A stretch of DNA of 64,000 nucleotides from Perkinsus olseni (taxonomy: Eukaryota; Perkinsozoa; Perkinsida), in NCBI GenBank assembly GCA_013115125.1, contig JABANN010000127.1, positions 1-64,000 of the forward strand, written 5' to 3'. The notes beneath the pieces were generated by a model. It did not search any database, was not told the origin of the DNA, and was given only the letters and a program-made list of their open reading frames with translations. Shown piece by piece: positions 45,507 to 57,092 of this stretch (position 1 is its first letter; every line of letters begins with the position of its first letter). The position numbers were made by a program, and so were the translations under genes.

Positions 45507-47353
45507 TCAGTTCTTCTTATCCTGTACAAACCTCCCACCACACCGTTTGCATCGTTGAATGTACACGTTCACAGACTTCGTGTGCCGAGATACTCTGAGA
45601 GAACCATAATTATAAAAGCTGTTCAGGACGGATGCTATTCGGAGAACCTCAGCTACCCACTTGTGGCCGCAATCTGTACATGTGAAGGAGAACTTAGCTC
45701 GGATCTCATATGAATGGCTAACTGTCACTGCATACTGCGGGAAAACTGCAGAGGCGATCTGGGCCCTATAACACGCAGCGCTTCACCAGTCCGATTTTGT
45801 ATTTGACCTACCACTTCTTGAATGCTGGCCCATGAGGCGGCCGGAGCTCGCCGCTCAGTATAAACTGTGCTGCATGACACATCTCGTGGAGTAGAGTCTA
45901 CAGAGATTGAGCATCAGCGAAAGTAACAGAACCGAGAGGCTGCCACCTTGCAGACACGCAGTGGCCGATCAAGGACTTTAGTGGAGAGTTCGATCCGACA
46001 GATCCCCTTTTTGAATACTGTGACGCCCGCGGTGGTGAGCATCCTGTTGTTCCAGGAGATATCCATGTCCTATCGACAGAGTGTTACCAGTGACCATACG
46101 GTGACGTCTGTCTTACTTTTGGCAACCGATTGTCGAAGACTTGCTCGTTTATGCGAGGGTACCTGCGGATCCCAGAAAGGTGTAATTCTCCTATCTGCCC
46201 TAGCTAAAACTGTACCACTCTTTCACCAGCTCAGCTCGCATGCGGCTGAAGTCTCCGTCTGGGATAGGGCCATCATCGTCGTTCTCTCCCCCTGATGTCT
46301 TCGTCGACAGTGGAGTTTTTTTCCGTGATCGAGGGCGTCGTCTGGTGCCTGAGCAGGAGCTAGGCTTCCGTCTATGCCAGCAGTTCAGAGCCCGACTACT
46401 TATCGGCGTTAGTAGCGCATCATCCTCACTATCATCGTCCTTCTTGTTGTTACCATGTCGGTAGTCAGCTGGTGTTAATGTCATGTACCTGAACACATGA
46501 ACACTTGCATCATCATGTCATTGCACAGTCGCTGATGTTCTGCAAAAAGGGTTCTCTTACGGGGGTAGCTCCCTCTTCTTATTTGCTGTGTAGGGGGTGT
46601 TCTCGTTTCGCGCACCATCAGTGGCGACTTTGTATTCCCCCTGAGAAGAAACCTCACGAGTGCTCGAAATCCCCCGAGACCTTCAGTCATGCCGCGCAGG
46701 TTTACTTCAGAGCCGGCCTTCTCATCTCCCGAGTCGCCATCGTCTAGAAGTACTGAGGTGAGCCGACGATCAGGATCAGCACACATTCTCCGGTCCATTC
46801 GCGTCTGGTCGAGCGGATCTCGGTTGACGCCCTCAACATCATCGTCATCACTCAGCTCGATAGGACTAGCTAACGGGCTTGCTACCCTGTCCGATCGCCG
46901 AGGTGACTCGGATTGAGGCGGCGTCCCGGGGAGGGGAAATTCAGGCGGCGAAATCGGCTCCTGTGGAGGCTCGCGAGGGGGGCTACCCACTGGTTCCTCG
47001 AAAGTCTCTGTAGACGTTTGAGGGACCGTTTCTTCATAGGTCACTTCCTCCTCAGCCACAACCGGCAGGGCGGGAGACTCCATCACATTAGCGAGCGGGT
47101 CGTTAGCATCCTTCACCGGAGAAACCGAGACTCGTGAATGAGTAGGAGTAATCGACAAGTCGAATGTTGAGGTCTCCACGAAAAAGTTCATCGCGGGCAG
47201 TATACTAGATATCTCCGTGATACTGAAGTTGGTCTCCGTAGGCTGCTCAAGGTTGGTCGGCTTAGATGGAGCCTCTCCTCCGGAAGCCACCGAGATAAAG
47301 GAGTCCGATGGCGTACTGGTGCCGGACTCATTGGCGGTGTGGAACGTTGACAT
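45507..47353 (-). CDS. SprT-type metalloprotease, GCNA-like (long disordered N-terminus)
   Basis: The ATG at 47353 opens a long acidic, Pro/Ser-rich disordered region (to about 46500) with SUMO-interaction-like patches such as PIELSDDDDV. The SprT domain follows in short exons: VFDNRLPK, then DMDISWNNRMLTTAGVTVFK, CRIELSTKVLDRPLRVCK, the zinc-protease motif TLLHEMCHAAQF with LRPPHGPAFKKW, and the zinc ribbon (FTCTDCGHK, then after an intron SRHTKSVNV and CKRCGGRF). The stop is at 45507. Domain order and the disordered N-terminus match GCNA/ACRC more than SPRTN, as there is no UBZ. Such proteases clear DNA–protein crosslinks and SUMOylated proteins from chromatin. Introns of about 50–80 nt were placed from phase. 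Confidence 0.88.
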
Positions 47354-47986
47354 GACTGCCCGGTCAAGATGTTGTCCTACCCAAAAGTGCGATCACGATA
47401 TAACCCCTACTGTCGTACTCTGTGTATTGACGAACTCAGGGCTATGATATACGAGATGCTCCGGTAATGCGGACATGTGTCATTGATGAGTCCTCCTCCC
47501 CTCTGATACCAGGCAATACGAGCGTACTCGGTCGCAGCCAGCGGCACGTAGACAGGATATTTGACGTTACACGGGAGGGCGGAGTCTGATCGTGGCCGTT
47601 GCGGAGCGGGGATGTCATGGAGGTACCGTCTGTGGCGTCCATAGCGGCAGCGAACATCCTCCAAAGGTCGAGGGACGCTTCATGGACGGAAATGCCGCTC
47701 CTTCTGGACGATAGGGCGAAATCTGATCGGCAGTAAGAACTGGATGGTAATAGATACCCCGAGTTCACACCTCGGAAGGCGTCCACAGCTCGGGGATAGG
47801 ACTTCGACAGCCTCCACGTGGCGAACGCGATGAGCTGTCTCCACTGCTTTTCTCGTGCATCGGCGCTCGTGCCTGATGAGCAGCGATTACACAGGTTGAT
47901 CAGGCAGGCCCCTCTACTGCCTATCAAGAGAATACGGTGGCCGGGTGGAACCAGTGAAGGAGCCCGAGATAACCTCTACTATATGG
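47354..47986. other. Stretch between two minus-strand genes, no firm gene
   Basis: This 0.63-kb stretch precedes the GCNA-like gene and follows the JmjC stop. Minus-strand open frames cover 47407–47927, with fragments such as YVPLAATEYARIAWY, but none starts with ATG, and no splice links were found. It may hold an unrecognised exon or the promoter only. Confidence 0.35.
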
Positions 47987-49637
47987 TCACTCCATTAAAG
48001 CCAACATCATGTTCACGCTACGATGATGATAAGTCAATAGTCGGGTACCAACAACGAAAGGCGTTCGAAAACCGCGGTCATGGATGCTCCCCCTACCGTT
48101 ATCGAGGAGGCTGAGGGTTGTCTCTCGGAGCTCATTCGGGTCCGGGAATCCCTGCGGCACAGCCCCATACCCGACATATGGCCACACATTCTCTACTGCC
48201 GCCAGTGGTAAAGACCCTCCATCCGAACACTCATAAGGGCCATCATCCAGTGACAAAAATGACCACGCCACTGCAGCGTTGAAGTAGGCTCCCCCAGGAG
48301 CTCGGGCCGGCGACCAAGCTAGGTGTAGCATCGAATAAGGTACGACCATACAGTCACCAACGCGCTGGACGGCCGTTCGGATCTCGACCTTCTCAAGCCA
48401 GGGGCGATGGAGATCCTCATCGATAGCATCTAGGTCGAGCGCGAGCCAGTCGGTTCCGGTATTGTGGCGATCGTCGGTGCTGTTGTAGCGACCACCGCGC
48501 ACCCAGGGTAGGATACCACCGTACTTGCGGGTGTCGATGAACCACCAGAGCTTCTCACCCTCCCCCGCCACGAGACAGTTCATGACATTCTCCTTGTCAT
48601 AGTGGAAGGAAGACCTCGTCTCCAGCCCCGCTGGAGATATCCACAGGCCGTTCTCCTCGATGACCAGCCCTTCGCGATGCCCCCACCGAGGCACTTCCAC
48701 CTCCCATGCCATCGCTTGTGGTAGCGTCGACACAACGTACCAGTCCTTGGAAGGTTCCAGTTCCCTCAGCGCCATCCGGGACACGGCCTCCTTAGCAACC
48801 CCTCGCAGCTCCACCGAAGTTTCTAGCTTGACTTGCAGGTCACCGACGTCGCCGTTCTCCAGCCACTTTCCTCTGGACCAGCCAGGAATCTTTATGGCGT
48901 CCCTTATGACCAAGGGCCTGTGACCAGCGATGTACCGATTCCAGTACTCATCACATGAGAGCTCCGAGCTCTCGATAGAGTCGATGCTGTGGTACCGTCC
49001 TCTCACTATAAAGGATTCATTCAGTGATGAGCCACCGGGATCGCCCGCGTGTAACGGTAGCTGGCAGAAGAGCGGCAACTCTCGATGCAGCCACATAAAT
49101 GCGTCCTTCCCGAGGCCTTCAGTAGGGAACCCTCCCCCACGTAGTGCTTTTGACTGTTCTCGTGTGCGGTAGTAGTGCCACAGTCTAGCAGCCAACAGCG
49201 CCTGCTCGCCTTGGCCATGCACCTCGCAGACCTGGGTGCGGCGTTCTGCCGCTACATCTCCGCTTTTTTCAGCTGAGCTCACCTCCCGATCAATCACAAA
49301 GTCCAACAGCTCAGCACGAGAGATTGAGCCGCTCCTGTCGGAGTCGTAGTAGTAGAAGTCGGGTAGATGTCCAAAGTCTCCTGAAACACCGAGTGGTACC
49401 ATCAGAGCGGGGCGAGCAGCAAGTCCCGCCCACCCGCAAAGGACAGAGTCGGCATGGCCGCGCCCAGTAGCAGACAGCGAGGCTTCATTTATGGTAACTC
49501 TAACCACTGATGAGCTTCGTGGTGGCTTCCATGAAGGGTAGTCCTCTGAGCTGATGGGGAGAAGGTTGCAGAGCACAGACGACGCGTACAATGAAGAACC
49601 CCAATACTCCAACGACGAAATCAACAACAACTTTCAT
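47987..49637 (-). CDS. Secreted JmjC/cupin-8 protein with N-terminal EF-hand (two exons)
   Basis: Exon 1 (49505–49637) encodes a hydrophobic leader (MKVVVDFVVGVLGFFIVRVV). A 124-nt intron (GTTAGA…TTTCAG, 49381–49504) joins it in phase to exon 2, giving about 508 residues. An EF-hand loop DSDRSGSISRAE lies at about 57–68. The JmjC core has the iron-binding HYD (H304, D306) in SSFHYDKENVMNC and the distal histidine (H397) in YSMLHLAWSP, with LWWFIDTRKYGGILPW between. This is a Fe(II)/2-oxoglutarate oxygenase fold of the cupin-8 type, probably acting in the secretory route. It shares class, not sequence order, with the gene at 29866–31308, where the EF-hands are C-terminal. The substrate is unknown. 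Confidence 0.87.
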
Positions 49638-49892
49638 AGCAATCCTCCTGCCCTTGACCTTTGCCTTCCCACTACCCACACCGCCGAGACCTAGAATCGT
49701 CGCGATAGTGAGACACCCATGAGGGGTGTGGACGAGCTGTGCATTACGGGTACATTTGCATAGTAATGAACATCTCGCACGTTCAACACTGTACTTGTGC
49801 CGCTCAGCTTATCTACAGCGAAAAGTCCTTGGTGCGAGGTCCATGTTGTGGGAAGGCTGAATCCAACCCCTCAGTGACCACAGAGAAAGGCA

Positions 49893-52099
49893 TTATGCAC
49901 TCGAATTTACAAGAGTTTGTCGTGGCCAATTGTATTGCAGGCATTCTACACCCACCGAGCTCGGCAGAGGAGAAGCCCCTAGATCACCAGGGATGGATGG
50001 AGCCGGCGGCAGGACATCTACTTGCGTCACTGCGCCACATAATTTGACAACAGGCACTAGCTTCGTGTCAGTGCATGATGTGAGGACCTCTACCCAGACC
50101 ATGCCGCCTTTGAGTCCAATCTCTATCCGTCCTGGTAGGTAACGGAGGACCAGAACGTCGCCAGGGGTGCATCGAGTAGGGCAGTGTTTGACTCGGCCGA
50201 GGTACCTAGATAACCCACACATGGAGGCAGGAAGCTCATGGTAGTGTAACGACCCGCTCGGCTCGGAACAGACTGTCCCATTACGGGTAGAGCTAGACGT
50301 GGGGACGTGCTCAAGTCGAATCTGTCGGTAGATGCCATATGTGGATTCGACCGAGGCCCGACGCCATCGCCGACTCTGGGCGTGGTCCTACTCAGACTGA
50401 AGCCTCAGTGATGCGACAATGAGGAGCCGAACAGGAAGTGGACATCTTAGCAGGCGCTCTAGGGATGTGGCTCCATCAGTAGGAGATACTCACGAGTTAG
50501 CACTCTGATGGGAGGCAACTGATACATGGCCATCTACGGTCAAGGTGATCATCATCCACTCCCTTCCCTCCAGGACTCCTCGAGGAGCACAATCCTGTCG
50601 TGTAGGGAGATGAGAGGCCACGGGCTCCGTAGCAAGACCTAGAAAGGAGTTCTCCGACCGGGCCAAGACTTTCAGCACGATATGCTGTATCAGGTGCTCA
50701 CTAAAGCTACGCTAGGCTAAAAAGCGTCACGAAAGTGACTTTTTGGGATTCTGAGTGATACTACTACAATAACAGTAACAGTAACACGCGAGGTAGGGTA
50801 GTGGGAGAGAGACGACCCCCTCGGAAAGTGACAGTCGATTGTGGACAACATCCCCTCACACTCACCAATGCCCATCAATACGTTAAACTTATCCGCCTTG
50901 ACATCCACAAGGACCAGCTCAATCTCCTCCCCTTTGTACACGGCACTAGACAGCAGGATGCCCGTGCCTCCCCGCAGTGGGCCCCGCGGGTAACGACCGT
51001 GAGCATAGGACGACCTCTCCTTCCACGACAAGCCAACTACCTGATAGGAAAGCGAGGATTCCTGCCTTCAGCAGTACCGCTCCTACTACCTGCCCATGCT
51101 CCTCGTCCCAGCGAGTTATGGCAACGCATTCTCCATCGACTTTAATCCGGCTAGGGTCGAACCCGCGACCTCCGGCAGAAGAGCTACTGGACAGATGACC
51201 TGACCATTATAGCAGCCGGCGATAGTGGAAGATGAGCTGAGATCGTGCAGACCCGAGACGGCCCACAGCCGCCCAATTCCCACCGCCTCACGCGAGTCAA
51301 AGGCTGGCGGTCCGGCCGGAAGCACATCTGTCCCTTCACCCAGAGAGTTCATCACCGCCGCTATCCCCAAGGCTGCTGAGCCACTCGACGCTTGGGCCGA
51401 GTCACAGGCCGACGTGTCACCATCATCCACCCGATAGACCTCGGGAACACGCGGAGCCTCTTTGCCAGAGCACGGCCTCTTTGGCCCTCCACTCTCCGGC
51501 TGCCGCGAGTCGGTTTTTCCGCGTTTACTCCGCCTTCGTTTCCCCCTCTTTTTCCTCTCGTCTACTGCCATCGATGGTGCACCTCCGGTAGATCCCCTCG
51601 TGAGTGAGCCCCGATAGTACACCCTCTGGCCTCCACTCACTGCAGGCTGGCTGCACAGAAGCTGGCTGTCGCTCAGCGCCCCAACGAGGCCTTCATCTCT
51701 TGACACACTACCAACAGGCCTTGCTTCCGAAGAGGCCCTCCGCAGCTTGCCCACGTCCTCGTCAGGTACAGCGCTCCCACTCCCATCGCGGTATGAGCCA
51801 CCAACAGCAGCGCTGACCCTCGGCCGAAGGTTCACAATGGCGTTGCCTGGCACTGAGAGGTTCTCCTTGTCTCCGCACTCCCCTCGAGCTCTCAGCTGAA
51901 CCCGTCTGCTGACCTTCCCGCTCAGTTCCAAGCGAGAGCCCTCTCTCGGGAATAATTTCGGTTTCCAGTCTCCCCCATGATCGGAATGCTCCCTGCGGCT
52001 GTCGCTCACTTCCGCGTCATCAGCCGTAAGATTGACCTCCCTCAGCGGCTCTCGTCTCGCCGGTCGATATCTCCTACCCAGCGATGGCGCCCATTCCAT
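49893..52099 (-). CDS. Protein with disordered N-terminus and SPRY-like C-terminal domain
   Basis: The ATG at 52099 (MEWAPSLGRRYRPARREPLR) begins a long charged, Ser-rich region with a basic patch (RKKRGKRRRSKRGK near 51550). A 65-nt intron (51140–51204) joins AGCYN in phase to VDGECVAITRWDEEHGQ. Further exons hold KGEEIELVLVDVKADKFNVL, GREWMMITLTVDGHVSVA and GDVLVLRYLPGRIEIGLKGG, then KLVPVVKLCG. This beta-strand pattern and the Gly-Asp-x-hydrophobic start resemble the SPRY/B30.2 fold. Exon joins between 50 and 51 kb were not all fixed, and the end near 49893 is approximate. A protein-interaction role is the usual one for SPRY; none can be stated here. Confidence 0.5.
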
Positions 52100-52324
52100 T
52101 TGAGACCACCTTCAACCCAAGATACCATTGACTACCACTCAACACTCCAGCTTCGATCACGAGCTAGGTAGACTACAAGATCACTCGCTGAGAGAACAAT
52201 CACAAGTTGGAGCAGTAACCTGCGATCAAGTAGTACAATACTTATATGTATCAACAAATAACAAGGACAGTACGGGCGGCGGCGGTGGATCTACTACTAA
52301 AAGGCTAGCCGGCTTTGTGGTTGG

Positions 52325-53490
52325 CTAAGTCGGCCCCTGGAAAGAGCTGCCATTCCGAGCGTCCAAGGCACTCCTGGCCTGCGAGGAGATCGGCAACAAG
52401 GAACGAGACCTCCTCCCGCTATCACAGACTGCGAGCTGACCGACCGGTCGCATCGTCGTCGGCATGCACACCCGCCATGGCTGCCTTCTGCGGCAGGGAA
52501 TTGCGGCGATTCCGGTTGCCTCGCCGACCCGACCGCCTACTTTTCCCACTCCCATCAGCAGCTGTCTCCTCCATAGGTACTGCACCAGGCTCCTGACCGT
52601 ACAAAGGAGAGCTGTCCTTCTCCACGATGCGAAGTGGCCCATTGGTCTCTGCATAGGATGGTATATCGGCTAGACCAACGTTTATCAAATCCTCATCATC
52701 ACCCGACTCTTCAGCCCAATCGAAGCTAGTCGACATTTTGAGCCCCTTCTTAGTCGTCATTCGTTCCCGACTTGGCTCGGTTCCCGTAGAGCTACTGCTC
52801 TCTCTGGATTCCATCTTCTCATCCACCTGAGCCTCCACCTCGCCCGGATCATTCACGGAGGGGGTTTCTTGATACACCGAGACCGAAGCATCGGATGTTG
52901 CCGATCGCCCGGCGAATAGCGACGGTCGCCAGCTGAGAGCAGCCTCAGCCTCTTGGCCAACTACGCCAGCACCCGCGACTTCTGCTGGTGCGCCGTCACC
53001 TGTCGGAGCCAGTCGTGCATCACCCAGCACTTCCGGGGACTCGTCCATGCTAGTGGGCGAGCCAGACCCAGCTGACTCCCCCGGGGGCAACCCAATCGAA
53101 CTGTCAGGGCTCCTGATCTTGGGTATCCACTTCACAGGCGAATCCTGGCAAGCCTCGCTACTGCCGGTGTCGTTGATATCAATAGAGGAGGCAGGAGGGC
53201 TCATGGCCGCCGATCTGTCCTTCGGCAAAGGCAGCTTCAACTTTGGTACCAATCGTGCTGGCTCAGCTGTGGACTCATCAGTCTCCCGAGAGCAGTTGGG
53301 CGAGCGCAGTGTCGAGAGAGTGTCGATCTCGCCAACGTCTTTACCGATACTAGACACCTCCTCCTCCCGTCCAATGGTCGACACGTCATGTCCTGACCAT
53401 TCCCTCTGTGGTTCTTCTCCCAAGGGCTCCTCATCCCCTCCGCGCAGACTCGGAATCCACGACCCCGGTACGAAGTCGCTATCCTCATCC

Positions 53491-53528
<38 letters not shown>

Positions 53529-55227
53529 GCCGTACGCAGGTCCGTAGATCTCGTCTTCCGTTGCTGGCTTTTTGCCTTCGACGCTGTCCTCTCCGGGTTC
53601 TGGGAGAGGAAAACAGAAATTCTCTCAGCAGCAATCGGGCAACGGTGGTATATTCACATTTAAATTACCTGTGTGATCCACCGACGCCGATGTTCCCCAT
53701 GGAGGCAGCTCCAACGGGGGCATCAAAGGGGGCTTGGCGACCACCGGACTGGGCGGCGCAGGCCGACGAGCTTCCACCGGTCCCCACCTCCACCACCCAG
53801 CCGCTAGCGGTAATGCTACTTCCCTCGCTCGATTGTACCTCAACGACGATCCACCAAACTTCCCCAAGCCAGCAACCCTACAAAGTACTACTCTCGGCGC
53901 TCCGCCTTGGTCATGGTCTGTACAAACGTCTCCAGTAGCAGCACCCCCTCACTCTTCTGTGCATCCGCTGCTGCATCCGAGACGTGGAAGCCAATCTGAG
54001 CACCAATCATCCAGCCTTCTGGGGCACGCTCCAATAGCTGCACCTCCGTCGTCCAGAAACTCTTCTCCTCCGCAGTTCTCGCGACCGCTTCTAAATGTAC
54101 CACCTGCTTCTGGCCCTTCAGAAGACGGATGATACTGCACACAGAACAACCATCGTCTCCAAGCATTTCCTACGTCGCGCCACGACCCAACTCGCTGAGA
54201 CTTCAGAGCGGAGCGAAGACATGTGCCCAGCTGCTTCAGCGCATACTACCGTACCATCCCTTCAACAGCAGATCCAGGTGGACCCACGGACCATGAACCT
54301 ACCTCTTTACGAGAGTTTTCCGCGCCTTCTCGTCGACTGCTGTCACTAATTCGATTCGTGCGTAATTAGATACCCGGAGGTATACTGCAAGCGCTTCTGC
54401 AACGCCACCTTCGCCCTGAATGACCCATCGGCCTTGCCACATTGTATGCATGACTATTACCATTGCCGCTGACAATCGCAGGCCGGAGCGACGCGTCACC
54501 GCAGTCCATATTCCCTTTCCAGAGTCCCCTTGTACGTGCACTCCTGTGACTCGGAGGAGCTCATTCAACGCCTCAGTAGGAGCTGCAAGAAATTCACCGT
54601 AGCTCCGACCATCAGCTACATTCGTAACACCCGATGAACACGATAAATTATCTACCTCGCCTTGTTTTCGGAACATTCCGAATGAGCCCATGGGCGTGTC
54701 TGCCACGATCCCCATGTAACTACCTTCTTCCGATGAAGGCCTCACATCATGGACGATACTGAACTGGACGTCCTCCTCGCCCCGATCAGGCTTCTCCTCT
54801 CTCTTGCCAATCGGAGCCGAACGCTCATTCTTAGCGTTTCCTCTCGGTGTCCGATGGCTTGAACGCTTCCTACCAACCCTCTCCGTGCGCTCGGACTTCG
54901 CGCCCTTCTCCAATGCTACCCTATGGGAATCGTGACGACCAAAGAACAGCGGTTTCATATTGAACCTGAAAATAGACACGATATTTTCCTCCCCCCTTCG
55001 CTTCTCACCCGCACTCACCCGCCAAAGGCCACGACCGCCGACAACGTTATGAGAATAATAAAGACGATAAAACCGATATCGGCCGCCCTTCCCCCCAGGA
55101 GCGCAACCGAAGTCTCGGGCATCGCTATCGCTGGCTCTGGGGTTCTCAATGCCAGCACCCGTACTGGGCTTTGGACGAATACCGCTACCATGGCAGCGGA
55201 TGGGATAATCACGGGCTCTGACCGCAT
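52325..55227 (-). CDS. Membrane protein with long acidic, disordered C-terminal part
   Basis: The ATG at 55227 (MRSEPVIIPSAAMVAVFVQS) leads to one transmembrane segment (IGFIVFIILITLSAVVAFGG, near 55050). A GTGAGT…TTTCAG intron then joins in phase to FNMKPLFFGRHDSHR. The next exon has a basic region and a globular-looking part (RWVIQGEGGVAEALAVYLRV) to a GTAGGT donor near 54300. Another exon gives KSFWTTEVQLLERAPEGWMI (about 54040). After GTAATT…CCCAG near 53600, a disordered acidic part follows, with a run of Asp from a microsatellite and many Ser/Glu (52430–53480), ending SFQGPT at 52325. No family is recognised. That all parts form one gene is likely from phase but not proven. Confidence 0.55.
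53491..53528. repeat. ATC microsatellite (poly-Asp coding)
   Basis: About thirteen perfect copies of ATC/TCA on the plus strand; on the minus strand they read GAT and add a run of aspartates to the acidic region of the membrane protein gene. The copy number is expected to vary among strains. Confidence 0.9.
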
Positions 55228-55741
55228 ACAAGAGGTGTAGTGAATTAAAAGCGACACCGCCTAAGGACTGGCGGACAATTGAGGAAAAAACAAACTACAC
55301 ACACTCAGGACTGCACGAAAGCTGGACAGAACCATTCCCCTCCATACTGGCGGATTCCTATGATCTCACACTGGAGCGCAATAGTTGTTGTGTGCGAGTC
55401 TCGGCTGATCCATGCAAGTATCGACCTATAAAACGGCTCAACAACACTCAAACCGCGGCCACCGCGAATTGATAACACAAGCAGACTCGGGCTCCGAAGA
55501 AACGCACACACTGCCCTCATCTTACACCACCCGATGTGCAGAAAAATACTACTACTCCGCAGCAGCAGCAGCCTGCCACAGAGATGGCCTACCAACTAAG
55601 CACTACCGCTTAGTAGCTCTGATGAGCCGGCAATGTTGTGCCAGTGGACGGATCGAACACCCAAGGCTTCGGCTCGTCCTCCTTCTCCCCGAGACTGCAC
55701 AGGAATAGGTGAACTCGAGAAAATAACGAACGGGGCTCCAC
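55228..55741. other. Intergenic
   Basis: Between the start of the membrane protein gene and the stop of the thioredoxin-fold gene. Short open frames on both strands overlap but lack start, motif or splice support. No RNA gene is seen. Confidence 0.35.
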
Positions 55742-56640
55742 TTACTTGATCTGGTCCAAAGCCTCCTTAGCCTTCGGCACTACACGATCGTAGCGGCCCA
55801 GCTCCGCCCGTATCGAGACGAGATCACTCTTGTCAAAACTAAGAACCATACTTCAGCACTCATTACTTCACCGACTGTAATGCTATAGCATACCACAAGC
55901 ACCCCTGACTGAAGGAGATCTTGCGACTTCAAACCAATCCCAGAAGATTTCGGCAAAGCTGTTCGACACAAGTGAACCTTTCCCAACACTACCGGCTCCC
56001 GTCCGGCTTCCACCCTAATGGTAGGATCGCAATCTGCGGTGAGTCGACTACCTCCATGTCGTACCTGATACAAAGCGAGCGGATTGAGAAGCAGCAGAAG
56101 TTGGAAACTTTAAGTTGAGGGCCACTATGGTTCGGAGCCATGATACGTTCAGAGACTACAAGTGTGCGTAAGTATACGGATGGAAACGTAAAGGAGGTGT
56201 TCAATCGACTAATTCTGAGTCCATTCTGGAACCACATTTTCCGGTAAAAGTAATTTTCCGAGTAAAAACAATTTCCGGACCTGAATTCCAAAACTAGTTT
56301 ACTGACCAGGAGGAATGAATCCCGAGAAACACGCAGGTAACGCCGACAGGAGAGAAAGAAAAGCGTGATTAGTAGTAGTCAAGGCCTTACGCAGCAGTGG
56401 GGACCTCATCCATGTCAACTTTATAAAAAGTAGCCTGAGGGTAGCTCGCGGAAAGCTTCTCGAACTCCGGCTCGAACATCTTGGCACCGGTGGACCATTT
56501 GGCAGCGAACCATCCGACCATCATGTGAGACGTCTGCTTCAATGCCTCGTAGTCGGCGTAGTTGTCAATTTTCTGAAGTACAACAACAGATCAGCCACCA
56601 TCTTCCTTTACGAGAAGACCATTCTCGACAGTCAGTCCCT
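55742..56640 (-). CDS. Thioredoxin-fold protein lacking the redox-active cysteines
   Basis: Exons 56391–56572, 55993–56064 and 55742–55850 join in phase. The first gives DYEALKQTSHMMVGWFAAKW, then STGAKMFEPEFEKLSASYP and ATFYKVDMDEVPTAA. This is the thioredoxin strand-helix-strand pattern with the conserved acid, lysine and proline positions. Where the active-site WCGPC should be the sequence reads KWSTGAK, so both cysteines are missing. The second exon supplies the cis-proline loop region (MEVVDSPQIAILPLGW) and the third the last helix (SDLVSIRAELGRYDRVVPKA). Introns are about 140 and 325 nt. The first coding exon (start) lies upstream of 56572 and was not fixed; 56640 is approximate. A structural or chaperone-like role is more likely than redox catalysis. 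Confidence 0.7.
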
Positions 56641-56744
56641 ATCCAGAATGGGTGTCAATAAAGCGATTCTAAAACTCAGAATTCATTCCGGAACCGAATC
56701 AAGGGTGTAATATTAAACTCCAGAATCGATTCGGGGTTTCAGGA

Positions 56745-56924
56745 TTAGTTGAATGAATGGTATTGAACGGACATAACTTCCCACAGTGTCCCAACGGAGG
56801 TCCCCACAATGACTCTGGTCCACAGCACATATGGCTGGCTTACCCTAACGGTAGTGCTGCCAGCGGCGGTGCAAAAACGCCTGCCGAGGTTCTGTAGAGT
56901 GAGCCGCGTAGCAGAGGAGAGCAT
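56745..56924 (-). CDS. Possible small mitochondrial protein (59 residues)
   Basis: A frame from the ATG at 56924 begins MLSSATRLTLQNLGRRFCTA, which has the Ser/Arg composition and RRF|CTA-type cleavage context of a mitochondrial presequence and resembles the ETF-alpha leader in this window. It continues with a hydrophobic stretch (VSQPYVLWTRVIVGTSVGTL) and ends HSFN at 56745. It could be a small inner-membrane subunit. The open frame extends upstream without a clear boundary, so it could also be an accident or part of a larger gene. Confidence 0.4.
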   Translation of the reverse strand: MLSSATRLTLQNLGRRFCTAAGSTTVRVSQPYVLWTRVIVGTSVGTLWEVMSVQYHSFN

Positions 56925-57092
56925 TGATAAGGAGGGCCTCTCTGTGGAAACGACAGTATCAAGTTGCTCACAAAGTCGACCTGCGAGTCTATTTGCATGA
57001 ATTTTTTTCCTGCACTTTTGATTTCTCAAGGCTCGAGTTGAGTTGACTGCGCGTGTGTGTTTGAACTCCAGCGCCGTCGCCGGCTTGGTTTT

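Noticed and set aside
51140-51215. Whole tRNA gene at the SPRY-like intron
   Set aside because: The acceptor stem can pair, but the T-loop is too short and the anticodon arm does not form; at most it is a tRNA-derived remnant.
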